Part shown: positions 10,027-19,436 of the stretch, piece after piece
How the letters are laid out: each line of letters opens with the position of its first letter
Position numbering within the stretch: the first letter of the stretch is position 1
From: Gammaproteobacteria bacterium
GTDB lineage: Bacteria; Pseudomonadota; Gammaproteobacteria; Ga0077536
DNA length: 35,612 bases
Assembly (NCBI GenBank): GCA_016874535.1
Contig: VGUA01000020.1
Coordinates: 1-35,612, forward strand
Direction of reading: 5' to 3'
The notes under the pieces: generated by a model
What the model saw: only the letters and a program-made list of their open reading frames with translations
What the model was told of the DNA's origin: nothing
The model's database searches: none
Made by a program: the position numbers and the translations under genes

Positions 10027-10347
10027 ATGGACGCGCTGCACGCGAGGATCTCCGCCAATCCTGCTTTTCACGCCCTGCAGGCCAAGCGCAGCCGCCTCGC
10101 CTGGACACTGTGCGCAGGGGTGCTTGCGGCCTACTACGGCTTCATCCTGATGATTGCCTATGCTGCGGATACCTTCAGGCAGCCCGTGCATGAAGGTGCC
10201 GTGATCACCCTAGGCGTCGCCTGGGGAGCTGTGGTGATCGTGCTGAGTGTCGGGCTCACGGGTATCTATGTGTGGCGGGCCAACCGCGAATTTGATCGAC
10301 TCAACGCCCGCATTCTCGAAGAAGCGCACCGTGAGTCCCACCGCTAG
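10027..10347 (+). CDS. DUF485 family small membrane protein (second copy)
   Basis: MDALHARISANPAFHALQAKRSRLAWTLCAGVLAAYYGFILMIAYAADTF..., ending in IYVWRANREFDRLNARI. Same architecture as 8013..8348. Confidence 0.88.
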   Translation: MDALHARISANPAFHALQAKRSRLAWTLCAGVLAAYYGFILMIAYAADTFRQPVHEGAVITLGVAWGAVVIVLSVGLTGIYVWRANREFDRLNARILEEAHRESHR

Positions 10348-11977
10348 GTTTGCCGGGCTTGTCGCCCTGCCGACACCCGCTGCTGCCGTCAATGCTGCAG
10401 AGCATGGGCAGCGCTTGAATCCCGTGGCGGTGGGCATGTTCATGGCCTTTGTGGCGGTAACACTGGCGGTGACGTTCTGGGCCGCGCGACGCACGCGCAC
10501 CAGCCGTGATTTCTTTGCCGCTGGCGGCCAGATCTCGGGTTTCCAGAACGGGCTCGCCATCGCCGGGGACTTCATGTCGGCGGCCACGTTCCTCGGCGTC
10601 ACCGCGCTCATCTTCGATTTCGGATTCGACGGACTGATATACGCGGTGGGTGGCATCGCCGGCTGGCCGCTGGTGCTCTTTCTGCTCTCCGAGCGGCTGA
10701 AGAATCTCGGCAAATTCACCTTTGCCGATGCCGTCTCCATGCGCCTGGCCTCCACCCCGCTCAGGACCCTGGCGGCAATCGGTTCACTTTTTGCCGTGGT
10801 GCTTTATCTCATTGGACAGATGGTTGGGGCGGGTAAACTGATCGAGATATTGTTCGGTCTCGAGTACGAGACAGCGGTCGTCACCATCGGCGTGCTGATG
10901 GTGCTCTATGTCAGCTTTGGCGGCATGATCGCAACTACTTGGGTGCAGATCATCAAGGCCACCATTCTGCTTGCCGGCGGCAGCGTGCTGTCGTGGCTCG
11001 TGATGCAGCGCTTCGGCTTTTCCTTTGATGCCCTGCTGCGCGAGGCCACCCTGCAGCATCCTCGCGGCACCGACATGCTGCAGCCCGGCATCATGACCCA
11101 TGATGCACTGTCCACCCTGTCGCTGGGGACCACGCTGATTCTTGGCACGGCCGGCCTGCCACACATCCTCATGCGCTTCTTCACGGTGCCGAATGCCGTC
11201 GAAGCCCGCCGCTCGGTGTTCTTCGCGACCGGTTTCATCGGCTATTTCTACCTGCTGATCTTTGTCCTCGGCTTTGGCGCCATTGCGCTGGTGACCCGCG
11301 AGGCGGGTTATTTTGATGCCGCGACGGACAAGCTCATCGGAGGCGGCAACCTCGCCGCCATCCACCTCTCGCACGCCGTGGGCGGGGATGTGTTCCTCGG
11401 CTTCATCTCCGCCGTGTGCTTCGCCACCATCCTGGCGGTGGTATCAGGACTCACCCTCTCCGGCGCCTCGGCCATCTCACACGATCTCTACACCAATGTG
11501 TTCCGTCCACAGGCCAGCGAGCAGGAGGCTGTGCGGGTGTCCAAGATCGCGGCACTATGTCTCGGCGCGCTGGCGGTGATGCTGGGCCTGGTGTTCGAGG
11601 AGCAGAACGTGGCCTACATGGTCCTGCTGGCCTTCTCCATTGGGGCGAGCGTCAACTTCCCTCTGCTGTTCTTTGCCATGTACTGGAAGGACTTCACCAC
11701 CCGGGGTGCACTGCTGGGCGGGATTCTCGGTCTCACGGTCGCCGTCGGCGGGATTCTCTTCGGCCCCACGGTGTGGGTGGATCTGCTGGGCCATGAAAGC
11801 CCGCTGTTCCCCTGGAAGTATCCCGCCCTGTTTGCACTCGCGGCCTCGGTGACAGGCAGCGTCCTTGGCTCACTCAGTGATCGCGGACTACGGGCCACAC
11901 GGGAGCGTGCAGGCTTCGCGGCTCAATACGTTCGTTCGCAGACGGGACTGGGCGCGGAAGGCGCCGTGAATCACTAG
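10331..11977 (+). CDS. Cation/acetate symporter (ActP-like), second copy
   Basis: GTG start at 10331 overlaps the DUF485 gene by 17 bp. VTFWAARRTRTSRDFFAAGGQISGFQNGLAIAGDFMSAATFLGVTALIFDFGFDGLIY is ActP-like. Confidence 0.9.
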   Translation: MSPTARFAGLVALPTPAAAVNAAEHGQRLNPVAVGMFMAFVAVTLAVTFWAARRTRTSRDFFAAGGQISGFQNGLAIAGDFMSAATFLGVTALIFDFGFDGLIYAVGGIAGWPLVLFLLSERLKNLGKFTFADAVSMRLASTPLRTLAAIGSLFAVVLYLIGQMVGAGKLIEILFGLEYETAVVTIGVLMVLYVSFGGMIATTWVQIIKATILLAGGSVLSWLVMQRFGFSFDALLREATLQHPRGTDMLQPGIMTHDALSTLSLGTTLILGTAGLPHILMRFFTVPNAVEARRSVFFATGFIGYFYLLIFVLGFGAIALVTREAGYFDAATDKLIGGGNLAAIHLSHAVGGDVFLGFISAVCFATILAVVSGLTLSGASAISHDLYTNVFRPQASEQEAVRVSKIAALCLGALAVMLGLVFEEQNVAYMVLLAFSIGASVNFPLLFFAMYWKDFTTRGALLGGILGLTVAVGGILFGPTVWVDLLGHESPLFPWKYPALFALAASVTGSVLGSLSDRGLRATRERAGFAAQYVRSQTGLGAEGAVNH

Positions 11978-12118
11978 CAGTCAGGCGGCGCGGGGGTCGA
12001 GGGTCGGGGGTCAGACGGCAACGGAGAATATGTTGCCCGGAGTACTGCCGGTCCGAGTGATATCTCGCAGCCGGGGCTGGCGCGAACGAGGCCGCACCAA
12101 CCCCCGGCCACGCTCTGC

Positions 12119-12619
12119 TCAACGCTTGAACAGACCGATCAGACTCGCCTTTTCCAGGGTATGGAAATTCAGATAGAAGCCGAGGATGGCGGAGGTCGTC
12201 TTTGCACTCACCGGCAACTGCGCGAGGCTCACCGCGTGCACGGTGAAGATATACCGATGCACGTTGTGACCCTCGGGCGCACAGGGGCCGCCGTAGCCGG
12301 GCTCCCCGAAATCCGTCATCACTTCCACCGCGCCGGCCGGCATCGTGCCCGCCGTGGGATTCCCAGCACCCAGGGGGAGTGAACGCACCTCGGCCGGGAT
12401 GTTCGCCACCGCCCAGTGCCAGAAACCGCTGCCCGTCGGGGCGTCGGGGTCATAGCAGGTCACGGCAAAGCTCCGGGTACCTTCCGGCACGTTTTCCCAG
12501 CTCAGCTGGGGTGACAGATTGTTGCCTTTGCAACCAAAGCCATAGGCTTCGGAGAGCACATGCTGCGGTCCCAGGAAGTCGCCTTCCTGGAAGTTTTCGC
12601 TCGTCAGTATCAAACCCAT
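12119..12619 (-). CDS. YbhB/YbcL family Raf kinase inhibitor-like protein (PEBP)
   Basis: 166 aa with LSWENVPEGTRSFAVTCYDPDAPTGSGFWHWAVANIPA and GYGGPCAPEGHNVHRYIFTVHA. AGGAG lies upstream of the ATG. Confidence 0.93.
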   Translation of the reverse strand: MGLILTSENFQEGDFLGPQHVLSEAYGFGCKGNNLSPQLSWENVPEGTRSFAVTCYDPDAPTGSGFWHWAVANIPAEVRSLPLGAGNPTAGTMPAGAVEVMTDFGEPGYGGPCAPEGHNVHRYIFTVHAVSLAQLPVSAKTTSAILGFYLNFHTLEKASLIGLFKR

Positions 12620-12640
12620 CTCAAACTCTCTCCTGTGCCC

Positions 12641-14041
12641 TCAGCCTGCACGCAGGGCCACGAGCACTTCATCCAGCATCTTCTTGGCATCGCCAAAGAG
12701 CATGCGGTTGTTGTCCTTGTAGAACAGCGGATTGTCGACGCCGGCATAACCGGAAGCCATGGAACGCTTCATCACAATCGAAGTTCTGGCCTTCCAGACC
12801 TCCAGCACCGGCATGCCGGCAATGGGGCTGTTGGGATCATCCTGGGCGGCCGGATTCACGATGTCGTTGGCGCCAATGACCATTGTCACATCGGTTTCCG
12901 GGAATTCGAGGTTGATCTCATCCATCTCAGCCACGATGTCGTAAGGCACCTTGGCCTCAGCCAGCAGCACGTTCATATGACCGGGCATGCGGCCGGCCAC
13001 CGGATGGATTGCGAAGTGCACATCGACGCCACGTTCCCGCAGCAGCTTGGTGATTTCGAACACCGTGTGCTGGGCCTGAGCCACCGCCATGCCGTAGCCC
13101 GGCACGAGGATGATCTTGCTGGCGTTGCGCAGCAGTTCCGCGGTGTCCTCGGCACTGATGGGCTGCACCTCACCTTGCGGGCCTTCGCTCGCTGTGGCCG
13201 TTCCGGTGCCGGTGCCGAAGCCGCCGGCGATCACGCTCAGGAAGTTGCGATTCATGGCGCGACACATGATGTAGGACAGAATCGCACCCGAGGAACCGAC
13301 CAGCGCGCCGACCACGATCAGCAGATCGTTGCCGAGCATGAAGCCGGTGGCGGATGCCGCCCACCCCGAATAGCTGTTCAGCATCGAGACGACCACCGGC
13401 ATGTCGGCGCCGCCGATGGCCATGACCATGTGGATACCGAACACCAGCGAGATGCCGGTCATGATGAGCAGGCAGAGAGTGCCGCCCCAGCCGGAGTCGG
13501 CGTTCAGGAACAGGTTGCCAAAGAAGATCACCGCCAGCAGCGCCACCAGATTGAGGTAGTGGCGGCCCGGCAGCAGCAGGGGTTTGCCCCCAATCTTGCC
13601 GGAAAGCTTGCCGAAGGCCACCACGGAGCCCGAGAACGTGACGGCACCAATGAGGATGCCGATGTAGATCTCCACTTCATGAATGGTCTTCTCCACGCCC
13701 TCGAAGTGCACCGAGGTGTCGAAGAAGGTGGCATAGCCGATCAGCACCGCAGCCAGACCCACCAGGCTGTGCATCAAGGCCACCAGCTCCGGCATCTCGG
13801 TCATCTGCACGCGATGGGCTGCGTACCAACCGATGCCACCACCCAGCGCCATGGTGATGAGGATGGGCCAGAGGCTTGTGACCTTCGGTCCCAGCACGGT
13901 GGCGAGGATCGCAATGGTCATCGCAGCAATACCGTAGTAGTTGCCGCGCCGCGACGTCTCGGGGTTGGAAAGACCGCCCAGGCTCAGGATGAAGAGCACC
14001 GTGGCGGCGATATAGGAAACGGTTACCAGACCTTCGCTCAT
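12641..14041 (-). CDS. pntB: NAD(P)(+) transhydrogenase subunit beta
   Basis: 466 aa. [62 protein letters not shown] and the C-terminal [13 protein letters not shown]...[33 protein letters not shown] are diagnostic. Confidence 0.97.
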   Translation of the reverse strand: MSEGLVTVSYIAATVLFILSLGGLSNPETSRRGNYYGIAAMTIAILATVLGPKVTSLWPILITMALGGGIGWYAAHRVQMTEMPELVALMHSLVGLAAVLIGYATFFDTSVHFEGVEKTIHEVEIYIGILIGAVTFSGSVVAFGKLSGKIGGKPLLLPGRHYLNLVALLAVIFFGNLFLNADSGWGGTLCLLIMTGISLVFGIHMVMAIGGADMPVVVSMLNSYSGWAASATGFMLGNDLLIVVGALVGSSGAILSYIMCRAMNRNFLSVIAGGFGTGTGTATASEGPQGEVQPISAEDTAELLRNASKIILVPGYGMAVAQAQHTVFEITKLLRERGVDVHFAIHPVAGRMPGHMNVLLAEAKVPYDIVAEMDEINLEFPETDVTMVIGANDIVNPAAQDDPNSPIAGMPVLEVWKARTSIVMKRSMASGYAGVDNPLFYKDNNRMLFGDAKKMLDEVLVALRAG

Positions 14042-14044
14042 GAC

Positions 14045-15613
14045 TTACTCCGATCGCCGGAACATGCGCAGCATGCGCTGGGTGACGGCGAAACCGCCGA
14101 CCATGTTGATGGTGGTGAGAATCAGCGCTATGCCGGCAAGCAGGGTCATCATGAACCCGGGCGCCGACACCTGGATGAGGGCACCGATGGCAATGATGCT
14201 GCTGATGGCGTTGGTCACGCTCATCAAGGGCGTATGCAAGGCCGGGGTCACGTTCCAGATCACCATGTAGCCCACGAAACAGGCCAGCACGAACACCATC
14301 AGATGGGACATGAAGGCCGCTGGCGCGACGGTACCGAGCCAGGCAAGCGCAAGCCCCGCGGCGATGAGCACCACGAGCGGCTGCAAGGCCGGCGGAATCA
14401 GCGGCTTCTTCTCGGGCACCACCGGTGCGGCCGCAGCCGGCTTGGCACCGGCCGGGGGCGCCGCGGACAAACGCGGAGCCGGTGGTGGCCAAGTGATTTC
14501 ACCATCCTTCACCACGGTGGCACCGCGGATCATCTCGTCTTCCATGTTCACCACGGCCAAACCATCCTTGGCCGTGCAGAGTTCTTCCAGCAGGCGCAAC
14601 AGATTGGTGGCGTAAAGCTGGCTGGACTGCCGCGCCATGCGGCTGGGGAGATCCGTGTAACCGACGATGGAGACGCCGTGACGCTGCACCACCTGACCGG
14701 GCACGGTGCAGGCACAGTTGCCGCCCTGCTCCGAGGCGAGATCGACGATCACGCTGCCGTCCTGCATGGACTGCACCATTTCCTCGGTGATGAGCTTGGG
14801 GGCGGGTTTGCCGGGGATGAGTGCGGTGGTGATGACCACGTCCACTTCGCGGCATTGCTTGGCGATGGCCTCGGCCTGGGCCTTCTGATAGCCCTCGCTC
14901 ATGACCTTGGCGTAACCGCCGGTGCCTTCACCCTCTTCCTGGTAATCGACGCTCACAAATTCGGCGCCGAGACTCTTGACCTGATCTTTCACCTCGGGAC
15001 GGGTGTCCATGGCGCGCACGATGGCGCCCAGACCATTGGCGGCGCCAATCGCCGCGAGCCCAGCCACACCGGCGCCGATCACGAAAACCTTGGCCGGCGG
15101 GACCTTGCCGGCCGCGGTGACCTGCCCCGTGAAGAAGCGGCCGAAATTCTGTGCCGCCTCGATGACCGCGCGGTAGCCCGCGATATTGGCCATGGAACTG
15201 AGGGCATCGAGCTTCTGGGCGCGGGAGATGCGCGGCACGCTGTCCATGGCAAGCACGGTGGCCTTGCGACCGGCAAGCCGGTCCATGAGCTCCGGGTTCT
15301 GCGCCGGCCAGAGGAAAGAGACGAGGGTCGCGCCCTCCCGCAGCAAGTCCACCTCGTGGCAGCCCAGCCCCGGGTGCGGCTCCGGCGCCCGCACCTTGAG
15401 CACGATGTCCGAGTCGGCCCAGAGACGGGAAACGTCCTCGACAATTTCGACGCCGACTTCCGAGTAGGCCTCATCAGCCAGATCCGCGGCGATGCCAGCT
15501 CCCTTTTGCAGGGCGACGGTGAAGCCCAGCTTGATGAGCTTGCCTGCCACCTCCGGCGTGGTTGCCACGCGGCGCTCGCCCGCGTGAATCTCCTGTGGAA
15601 TCCCGATACGCAA
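14045..15613 (-). CDS. pntA: NAD(P)(+) transhydrogenase subunit alpha (single-chain form including the C-terminal membrane domain)
   Basis: RIGIPQEIHAGERRVATTPEVAGKLIKLGFTVALQKGAG through VFVIGAGVAGLAAIGAANGLGAIVRAMDTRPEVKDQ to the C-terminal TM region. The probable start is TTG at 15613, preceded by AAAGGAG. The ORF track start at 15760 is too long. Confidence 0.95.
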   Translation of the reverse strand: MRIGIPQEIHAGERRVATTPEVAGKLIKLGFTVALQKGAGIAADLADEAYSEVGVEIVEDVSRLWADSDIVLKVRAPEPHPGLGCHEVDLLREGATLVSFLWPAQNPELMDRLAGRKATVLAMDSVPRISRAQKLDALSSMANIAGYRAVIEAAQNFGRFFTGQVTAAGKVPPAKVFVIGAGVAGLAAIGAANGLGAIVRAMDTRPEVKDQVKSLGAEFVSVDYQEEGEGTGGYAKVMSEGYQKAQAEAIAKQCREVDVVITTALIPGKPAPKLITEEMVQSMQDGSVIVDLASEQGGNCACTVPGQVVQRHGVSIVGYTDLPSRMARQSSQLYATNLLRLLEELCTAKDGLAVVNMEDEMIRGATVVKDGEITWPPPAPRLSAAPPAGAKPAAAAPVVPEKKPLIPPALQPLVVLIAAGLALAWLGTVAPAAFMSHLMVFVLACFVGYMVIWNVTPALHTPLMSVTNAISSIIAIGALIQVSAPGFMMTLLAGIALILTTINMVGGFAVTQRMLRMFRRSE

Positions 15614-15636
15614 TGGAAATTCTCCTTTCAGAAAAA

Positions 15637-15661
15637 GCCCGCCGGGCGGCGAAGAGCCCGG
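15637..15661 (-). promoter_or_regulatory. Possible transcription attenuator/terminator in the pntA leader
   Basis: The minus strand reads CCGGGC TCTTCGCC GCCCGG CGGGC TTTTT just before the SD. A GCCC/GGGC hairpin followed by TTTTT is mutually exclusive with a CCGGGC/GCCCGG hairpin. Confidence 0.4.
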
Positions 15662-15847
15662 ATTGTCCGCAATGGCCGAGGCCCCTCGCCCAGGGGCCGA
15701 TCCAGATTCAGGTTCATCCAGGTCCGATACGCCCGATCCGGCAGACCGGGCGCAGCCCATACTGACGCGTATGGAAGGGAGGCGATGTTGTACTGCAGTA
15801 TTGTGGCAATTCGCAACGCGAACCGCCAGCGTCAGGCGCGAAGCGGC

Positions 15848-16810
15848 TCAGGCGCGGAGCAACGCCAGCACCTCGCCCAGTCTATCGAGGCCGTCTTCGT
15901 TCCAAGGGTGCGGGATCACGGACACATGCTCGGCACCTGCATCGGCATATTCCGCGAAGCGAGCCGCAATTTCGGACAGTGAGCCTCGGAAGGGGACCGC
16001 ACTGGGCATGGGACCAAAGGGTCCCGCCGTGAAATCGACGGCAACCGTGGCCCCTTGGGACAGGGTGACCGGGTCCCGGTCCCATTTTTCACACGCGGCA
16101 AGAATGGGGGCCCAGGCGTCGCGATAGGTCTCGAGGGCACTGTCACCGAAGGCAATCATGCAGTTCCACATGTCGGCATGCTGGGCCACCAGACGGGACA
16201 TGCGAGGCTTGCCCTTGAGGGTGCCAATCATCAGGGGCGGCGCGCGGAAGGCCGATTTTGGCAGCAGGGCCGCGTCTTCCACCCGGTGAAATTCGCCCTG
16301 CAAGCTCACTGTCTCCCCGCGCAACATGGGCTTGAGGATCTGCAGGCTTTCTTCGAAGCGGCCGACATGGCGCGTGAAATCGAAACCGTAAGCCTGATGC
16401 TCGGAGATGAAATCACCAGCACCAAGGCCCAGGATGAGTCGCCCTTCGCTGAGTTCGGTCACGTTGTCGACCATGCGTGCGAGCAATGCCGGATTGCGGA
16501 AGGTGGTGTTGCAGACGAGGGTGCCGAGATGGATACGGGAAGTGGTGGCGGCAACCGCTGCCGCGGCAGTCCAGCACTCCCATTGACCGCCCTTTACCCC
16601 CTTCAATTCTTCCGGCAGCTGGAGGCCCACGGCCCGGAAGTCGACGTAGGCTTCCCAGTAGAGGTGATCCGTAAACCAGACACTGTCCAGACCTGCGGCC
16701 TCGGCATGGCGGGCAAAGGCACGGTTGCGGGCGATACCGGCCGTCTCCCCGTTCAGGGAGCCATTCCAGAGCGGTAGCAGAACACCCACCTTGAGATCCC
16801 GAGGCGACAT
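15848..16810 (-). CDS. LLM class (luciferase-like) oxidoreductase
   Basis: 320 aa with HAEAAGLDSVWFTDHLYWEAY and LSEGRLILGLGAGDFISEHQAYGFDF. Confidence 0.88.
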   Translation of the reverse strand: MSPRDLKVGVLLPLWNGSLNGETAGIARNRAFARHAEAAGLDSVWFTDHLYWEAYVDFRAVGLQLPEELKGVKGGQWECWTAAAAVAATTSRIHLGTLVCNTTFRNPALLARMVDNVTELSEGRLILGLGAGDFISEHQAYGFDFTRHVGRFEESLQILKPMLRGETVSLQGEFHRVEDAALLPKSAFRAPPLMIGTLKGKPRMSRLVAQHADMWNCMIAFGDSALETYRDAWAPILAACEKWDRDPVTLSQGATVAVDFTAGPFGPMPSAVPFRGSLSEIAARFAEYADAGAEHVSVIPHPWNEDGLDRLGEVLALLRA

Positions 16811-16882
16811 GAGAACCCTCCCTGTGACTTGGGTCGGTGCGACGGTTGCCCGTCATGCGTGCGGCCCGCAGAATACCACGAC

Positions 16883-16959
16883 GCGCCCATAGCTCAGTTG
16901 GATAGAGTACCTGGCTTCGAACCAGGTGGTCGGAGGTTCGAGTCCTTCTGGGCGCGCCA
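16883..16959 (+). tRNA. tRNA-Arg (anticodon TCG)
   Basis: 77 nt: GCGCCCA acceptor pairs with TGGGCGC, AGCTCAGTTGGATAGAGT D-arm, CCTGG-CTTCGAA-CCAGG anticodon arm (TCG), GGTTCGAGTCC T-arm, and encoded GCCA 3' end. Confidence 0.96.
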
Positions 16960-16962
16960 TCT

Positions 16963-17193
16963 TCATTGCTCGCACCCGCTCGCACCGCTGCCTGTCAACC
17001 AGGATGTTTCGGCTTTACCTGCGCAGATGTCACTGCGGGCGCGCTGGCCAGCGCATGCAATCCGGCACGCTGGTCGGCGGTCAGGTGTTCGATTCCCACC
17101 TGGCAAATCCAAGGTGTGCAAGGCGTCGTGCCCATGCTGCGCGAGCCATTGAGCAAATCGGCAGGGCAGCTGCGCATCGACCAGAAACTTCAC
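16963..17193 (-). pseudogene. DUF5615 (PIN-like) toxin-type protein, apparently truncated
   Basis: Reads VKFLVDAQLPCRFAQWLAQHGHDALHTLDLPGGNRTPD and then unrelated sequence to a stop. Only about 76 aa. GTGA overlap with the DUF433 gene. Confidence 0.65.
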
Positions 17194-17414
17194 GCAGTGA
17201 GAGGCTCGACTCGGTTTACATGTGCCAAGCGGGCCGCATATGCCAGGGCGGCGAGGATGTCTTCACTCTCCAGATCAGGATAATCAGCGAGAATTTCCTC
17301 GGTGGACATGCCACCCGCCAACCATTCCAGAACCGACGCGACTGGATACCGCAACCCTCGAATGCACGGTTTGCCGTGACAAATCCCGGGGTCAATGGTG
17401 ATTCGGCTATTCAT
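17190..17414 (-). CDS. DUF433 domain-containing protein (probable antitoxin)
   Basis: MNSRITIDPGICHGKPCIRGLRYPVASVLEWLAGGMSTEEILADYPDLESEDILAALAYAA is a classic DUF433 sequence. Confidence 0.92.
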   Translation of the reverse strand: MNSRITIDPGICHGKPCIRGLRYPVASVLEWLAGGMSTEEILADYPDLESEDILAALAYAARLAHVNRVEPLTA

Positions 17415-17549
17415 TGATTCGATCCCCGCATCCCGTTAGTGGGCCGAGTGTAGGCTCCGGCGCGCCCCGGAGCCACGCTCCCATGGCCCGCCATTCCTCG
17501 CGGCGCCAGGACCCCGATCGAGGGCGCGTTCTCCGTACAACGCACTTAC

Positions 17550-18146
17550 ATGTTCGCCAACGGAGGGATCTCGCTGAATCACGAATCCTATTTCTTCACT
17601 TCCAATGGCCGTTTCTTCAAGTCTCCCGCGGCCGGCGTGGACCTCCGTACTCTGGCCGCACAACCGGCAGCCACCCGGCACGACGGAAGCTACTGGATCG
17701 AGGGCAACGAGTTGGTCATGGCATGGGCAGAGCGCGGGAGAGTCACTCGCTCCAGATACGAGGGGCACGACAAGGGCATCACCATCGACAGCGGCTTTGC
17801 CTCGCGTCGGGCGGGATTCCAGCGTGGATGGCGCATGGATGGGAGCTACGAAGGAGGAGCCTCAATTGGTGGCGGCACTTCGTCCTCCAACACCCTGAAC
17901 TTTCGGCGCGATGGAACCTATACGCGCGGCGTTGGAGTCGTTGCAGTCACTTCAGGCACCACCTCTCAGGTCACCACGGGGGCCTCCGCCGCAGCCGCAG
18001 GCACTTACGAATTTGACGAGTACACGCTGACGCTGCGGGAGAACGGTGCCGAACGCAGGTTCACCGTGTTCACCTTTGGTGATCTTGACGCCGCCGGTCG
18101 CCCCGCAAGCATATTCAATGAAGGCGTGATGATGACGCGGCAATGA
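17550..18146 (+). CDS. Hypothetical protein, beta-rich extracellular-like, possibly 5'-truncated
   Basis: 198 aa (MFANGGISLNHESYFFTSNGRFFKSPAAGVDLRTL...). The frame stays open upstream (...ARTPIEGAFSVQRTY-M) back to a TAG near 17454 with no ATG/GTG/TTG and no signal peptide. Confidence 0.5.
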   Translation: MFANGGISLNHESYFFTSNGRFFKSPAAGVDLRTLAAQPAATRHDGSYWIEGNELVMAWAERGRVTRSRYEGHDKGITIDSGFASRRAGFQRGWRMDGSYEGGASIGGGTSSSNTLNFRRDGTYTRGVGVVAVTSGTTSQVTTGASAAAAGTYEFDEYTLTLRENGAERRFTVFTFGDLDAAGRPASIFNEGVMMTRQ

Positions 18147-18336
18147 CTACCTGTAGCGCAGTTGCAGCAGTTCCTGTGTTGCGCCGGAAGATCTCTGCAG
18201 TGCAGCACGCCGGCGATCCCGGCAGACCATTCCAGTCAGCGTTTACAGGCCAAGCAAAGCCCCTCTAACATCCCGGTGGGGGGCCGCGTTACGGCTGACC
18301 TGCCGTTACACAAAAAAGCACGAGGGGAGGTTTACG

Positions 18337-19407
18337 ATGGATTTCGGCTTTGTCTTCATGGGTGATATCCACATCCACAAGGATGTGAAGTACGCAGAGG
18401 ATCATGGCTTCTCGCATGCTTGGCTGTACGACAGCCAGATGCTCGGCAGCGAGGTTTACGCTGCCATGGCCTTGTGCGCGGATCGCACCAGCCGGATCAA
18501 GATCGGTCCCGGCGTCACCAATCCCGCCTCACGCATTGCGCCGCTGTCGGCCTGCGGTATGGCCACCATCAACGAAATCGCGCCGGGCCGCGCCATCATG
18601 GGCATCGGCACCGGCAATACCACGCGGCGCACACTCGGCATGCCGGCCGCCAAGGTATCCGAGCTCGAGGAACACGTCCGCGTGTGCCGTGAACTCTTTG
18701 ACGGCAAGATCACCGATTACGCGGAAGGCGATCGTCATCGCAAGATCAAGTTTCTGAACCCGAACATGGGCTATATCAATCTCAAGGACAGGATTCCGAT
18801 TTATCTCGCCGCGAGCGGCCCCAAGGTCGCCCAGCTTGCAGGCAAGATTGCGGATGGGGTGATTCTCTTCGGCGCGGTGCATCCCGATCTCGTGAAATGG
18901 ATGATCGCCAACGTGCGCAAGGGTGCGGAAGAAGCCGGCCGCGATCCGGACAAGATCTACATCCTCTCGATGACCGCGTTCTACCTCACGGATTCGGAAG
19001 AGCAGATCGAAACCCGCGCCGTGCGCGAGGCGGTCGGCCCGATGGTGGCGTCATCCAGCAACATCTTCGCGCTCTCCTGCATCAAGGATCCTTCCGCCAT
19101 ACCGGGCTCCCTGCGCGATGATCTGATGGGCTTCACTGACGTCTACCGCGAGCCTGATGCGCCGATCGAGACCCGGCATCTCAAGCTCTACGAGGGCTAT
19201 CTGCAGCACCTGCGGGACGAGCACGAGGCCTTGATGTCCAAGAAGATCATCCAGGCCACCACGCTCACCGGAACCCGCAAGGAAGTACTTGGGATGATCG
19301 ACGCGATGCGGGATGCCGGCGTGCATCAGGTGGCGGTGCAGCCAATTCGGCCGACACGCGAAGTGGTGGATCAGTTTGCCAAGGAAATCATGCCCCACTT
19401 TGCCTGA
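18337..19407 (+). CDS. LLM class (luciferase-like) oxidoreductase
   Basis: 356 aa with VKYAEDHGFSHAWLYDSQMLGSEVYAAMALCADRTSRIKIGPGVTNPASR and APGRAIMGIGTGNTTRRTLGM. GGGGAGG lies upstream of the ATG. Confidence 0.9.
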   Translation: MDFGFVFMGDIHIHKDVKYAEDHGFSHAWLYDSQMLGSEVYAAMALCADRTSRIKIGPGVTNPASRIAPLSACGMATINEIAPGRAIMGIGTGNTTRRTLGMPAAKVSELEEHVRVCRELFDGKITDYAEGDRHRKIKFLNPNMGYINLKDRIPIYLAASGPKVAQLAGKIADGVILFGAVHPDLVKWMIANVRKGAEEAGRDPDKIYILSMTAFYLTDSEEQIETRAVREAVGPMVASSSNIFALSCIKDPSAIPGSLRDDLMGFTDVYREPDAPIETRHLKLYEGYLQHLRDEHEALMSKKIIQATTLTGTRKEVLGMIDAMRDAGVHQVAVQPIRPTREVVDQFAKEIMPHFA

Positions 19408-19436
19408 GCAGCGGGCACCAAACTGACGGAGGTCGC

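Noticed and set aside
8273-10108. 611-aa minus-strand ORF
   Set aside because: Antisense to the well-supported ActP-like symporter; composition (H/E/R/D-rich) indicates a shadow frame.
12560-15982. 1140-aa plus-strand ORF
   Set aside because: It runs antisense across pntB and pntA, whose family assignments are unambiguous. Its His/Arg/Gly-rich composition is typical of shadow ORFs in high-GC DNA.
16960-17550. Possible integrated genomic island at tRNA-Arg
   Set aside because: No integrase, transposase or second copy of the tRNA 3' end was seen in the window. Only local gene truncation is supported.
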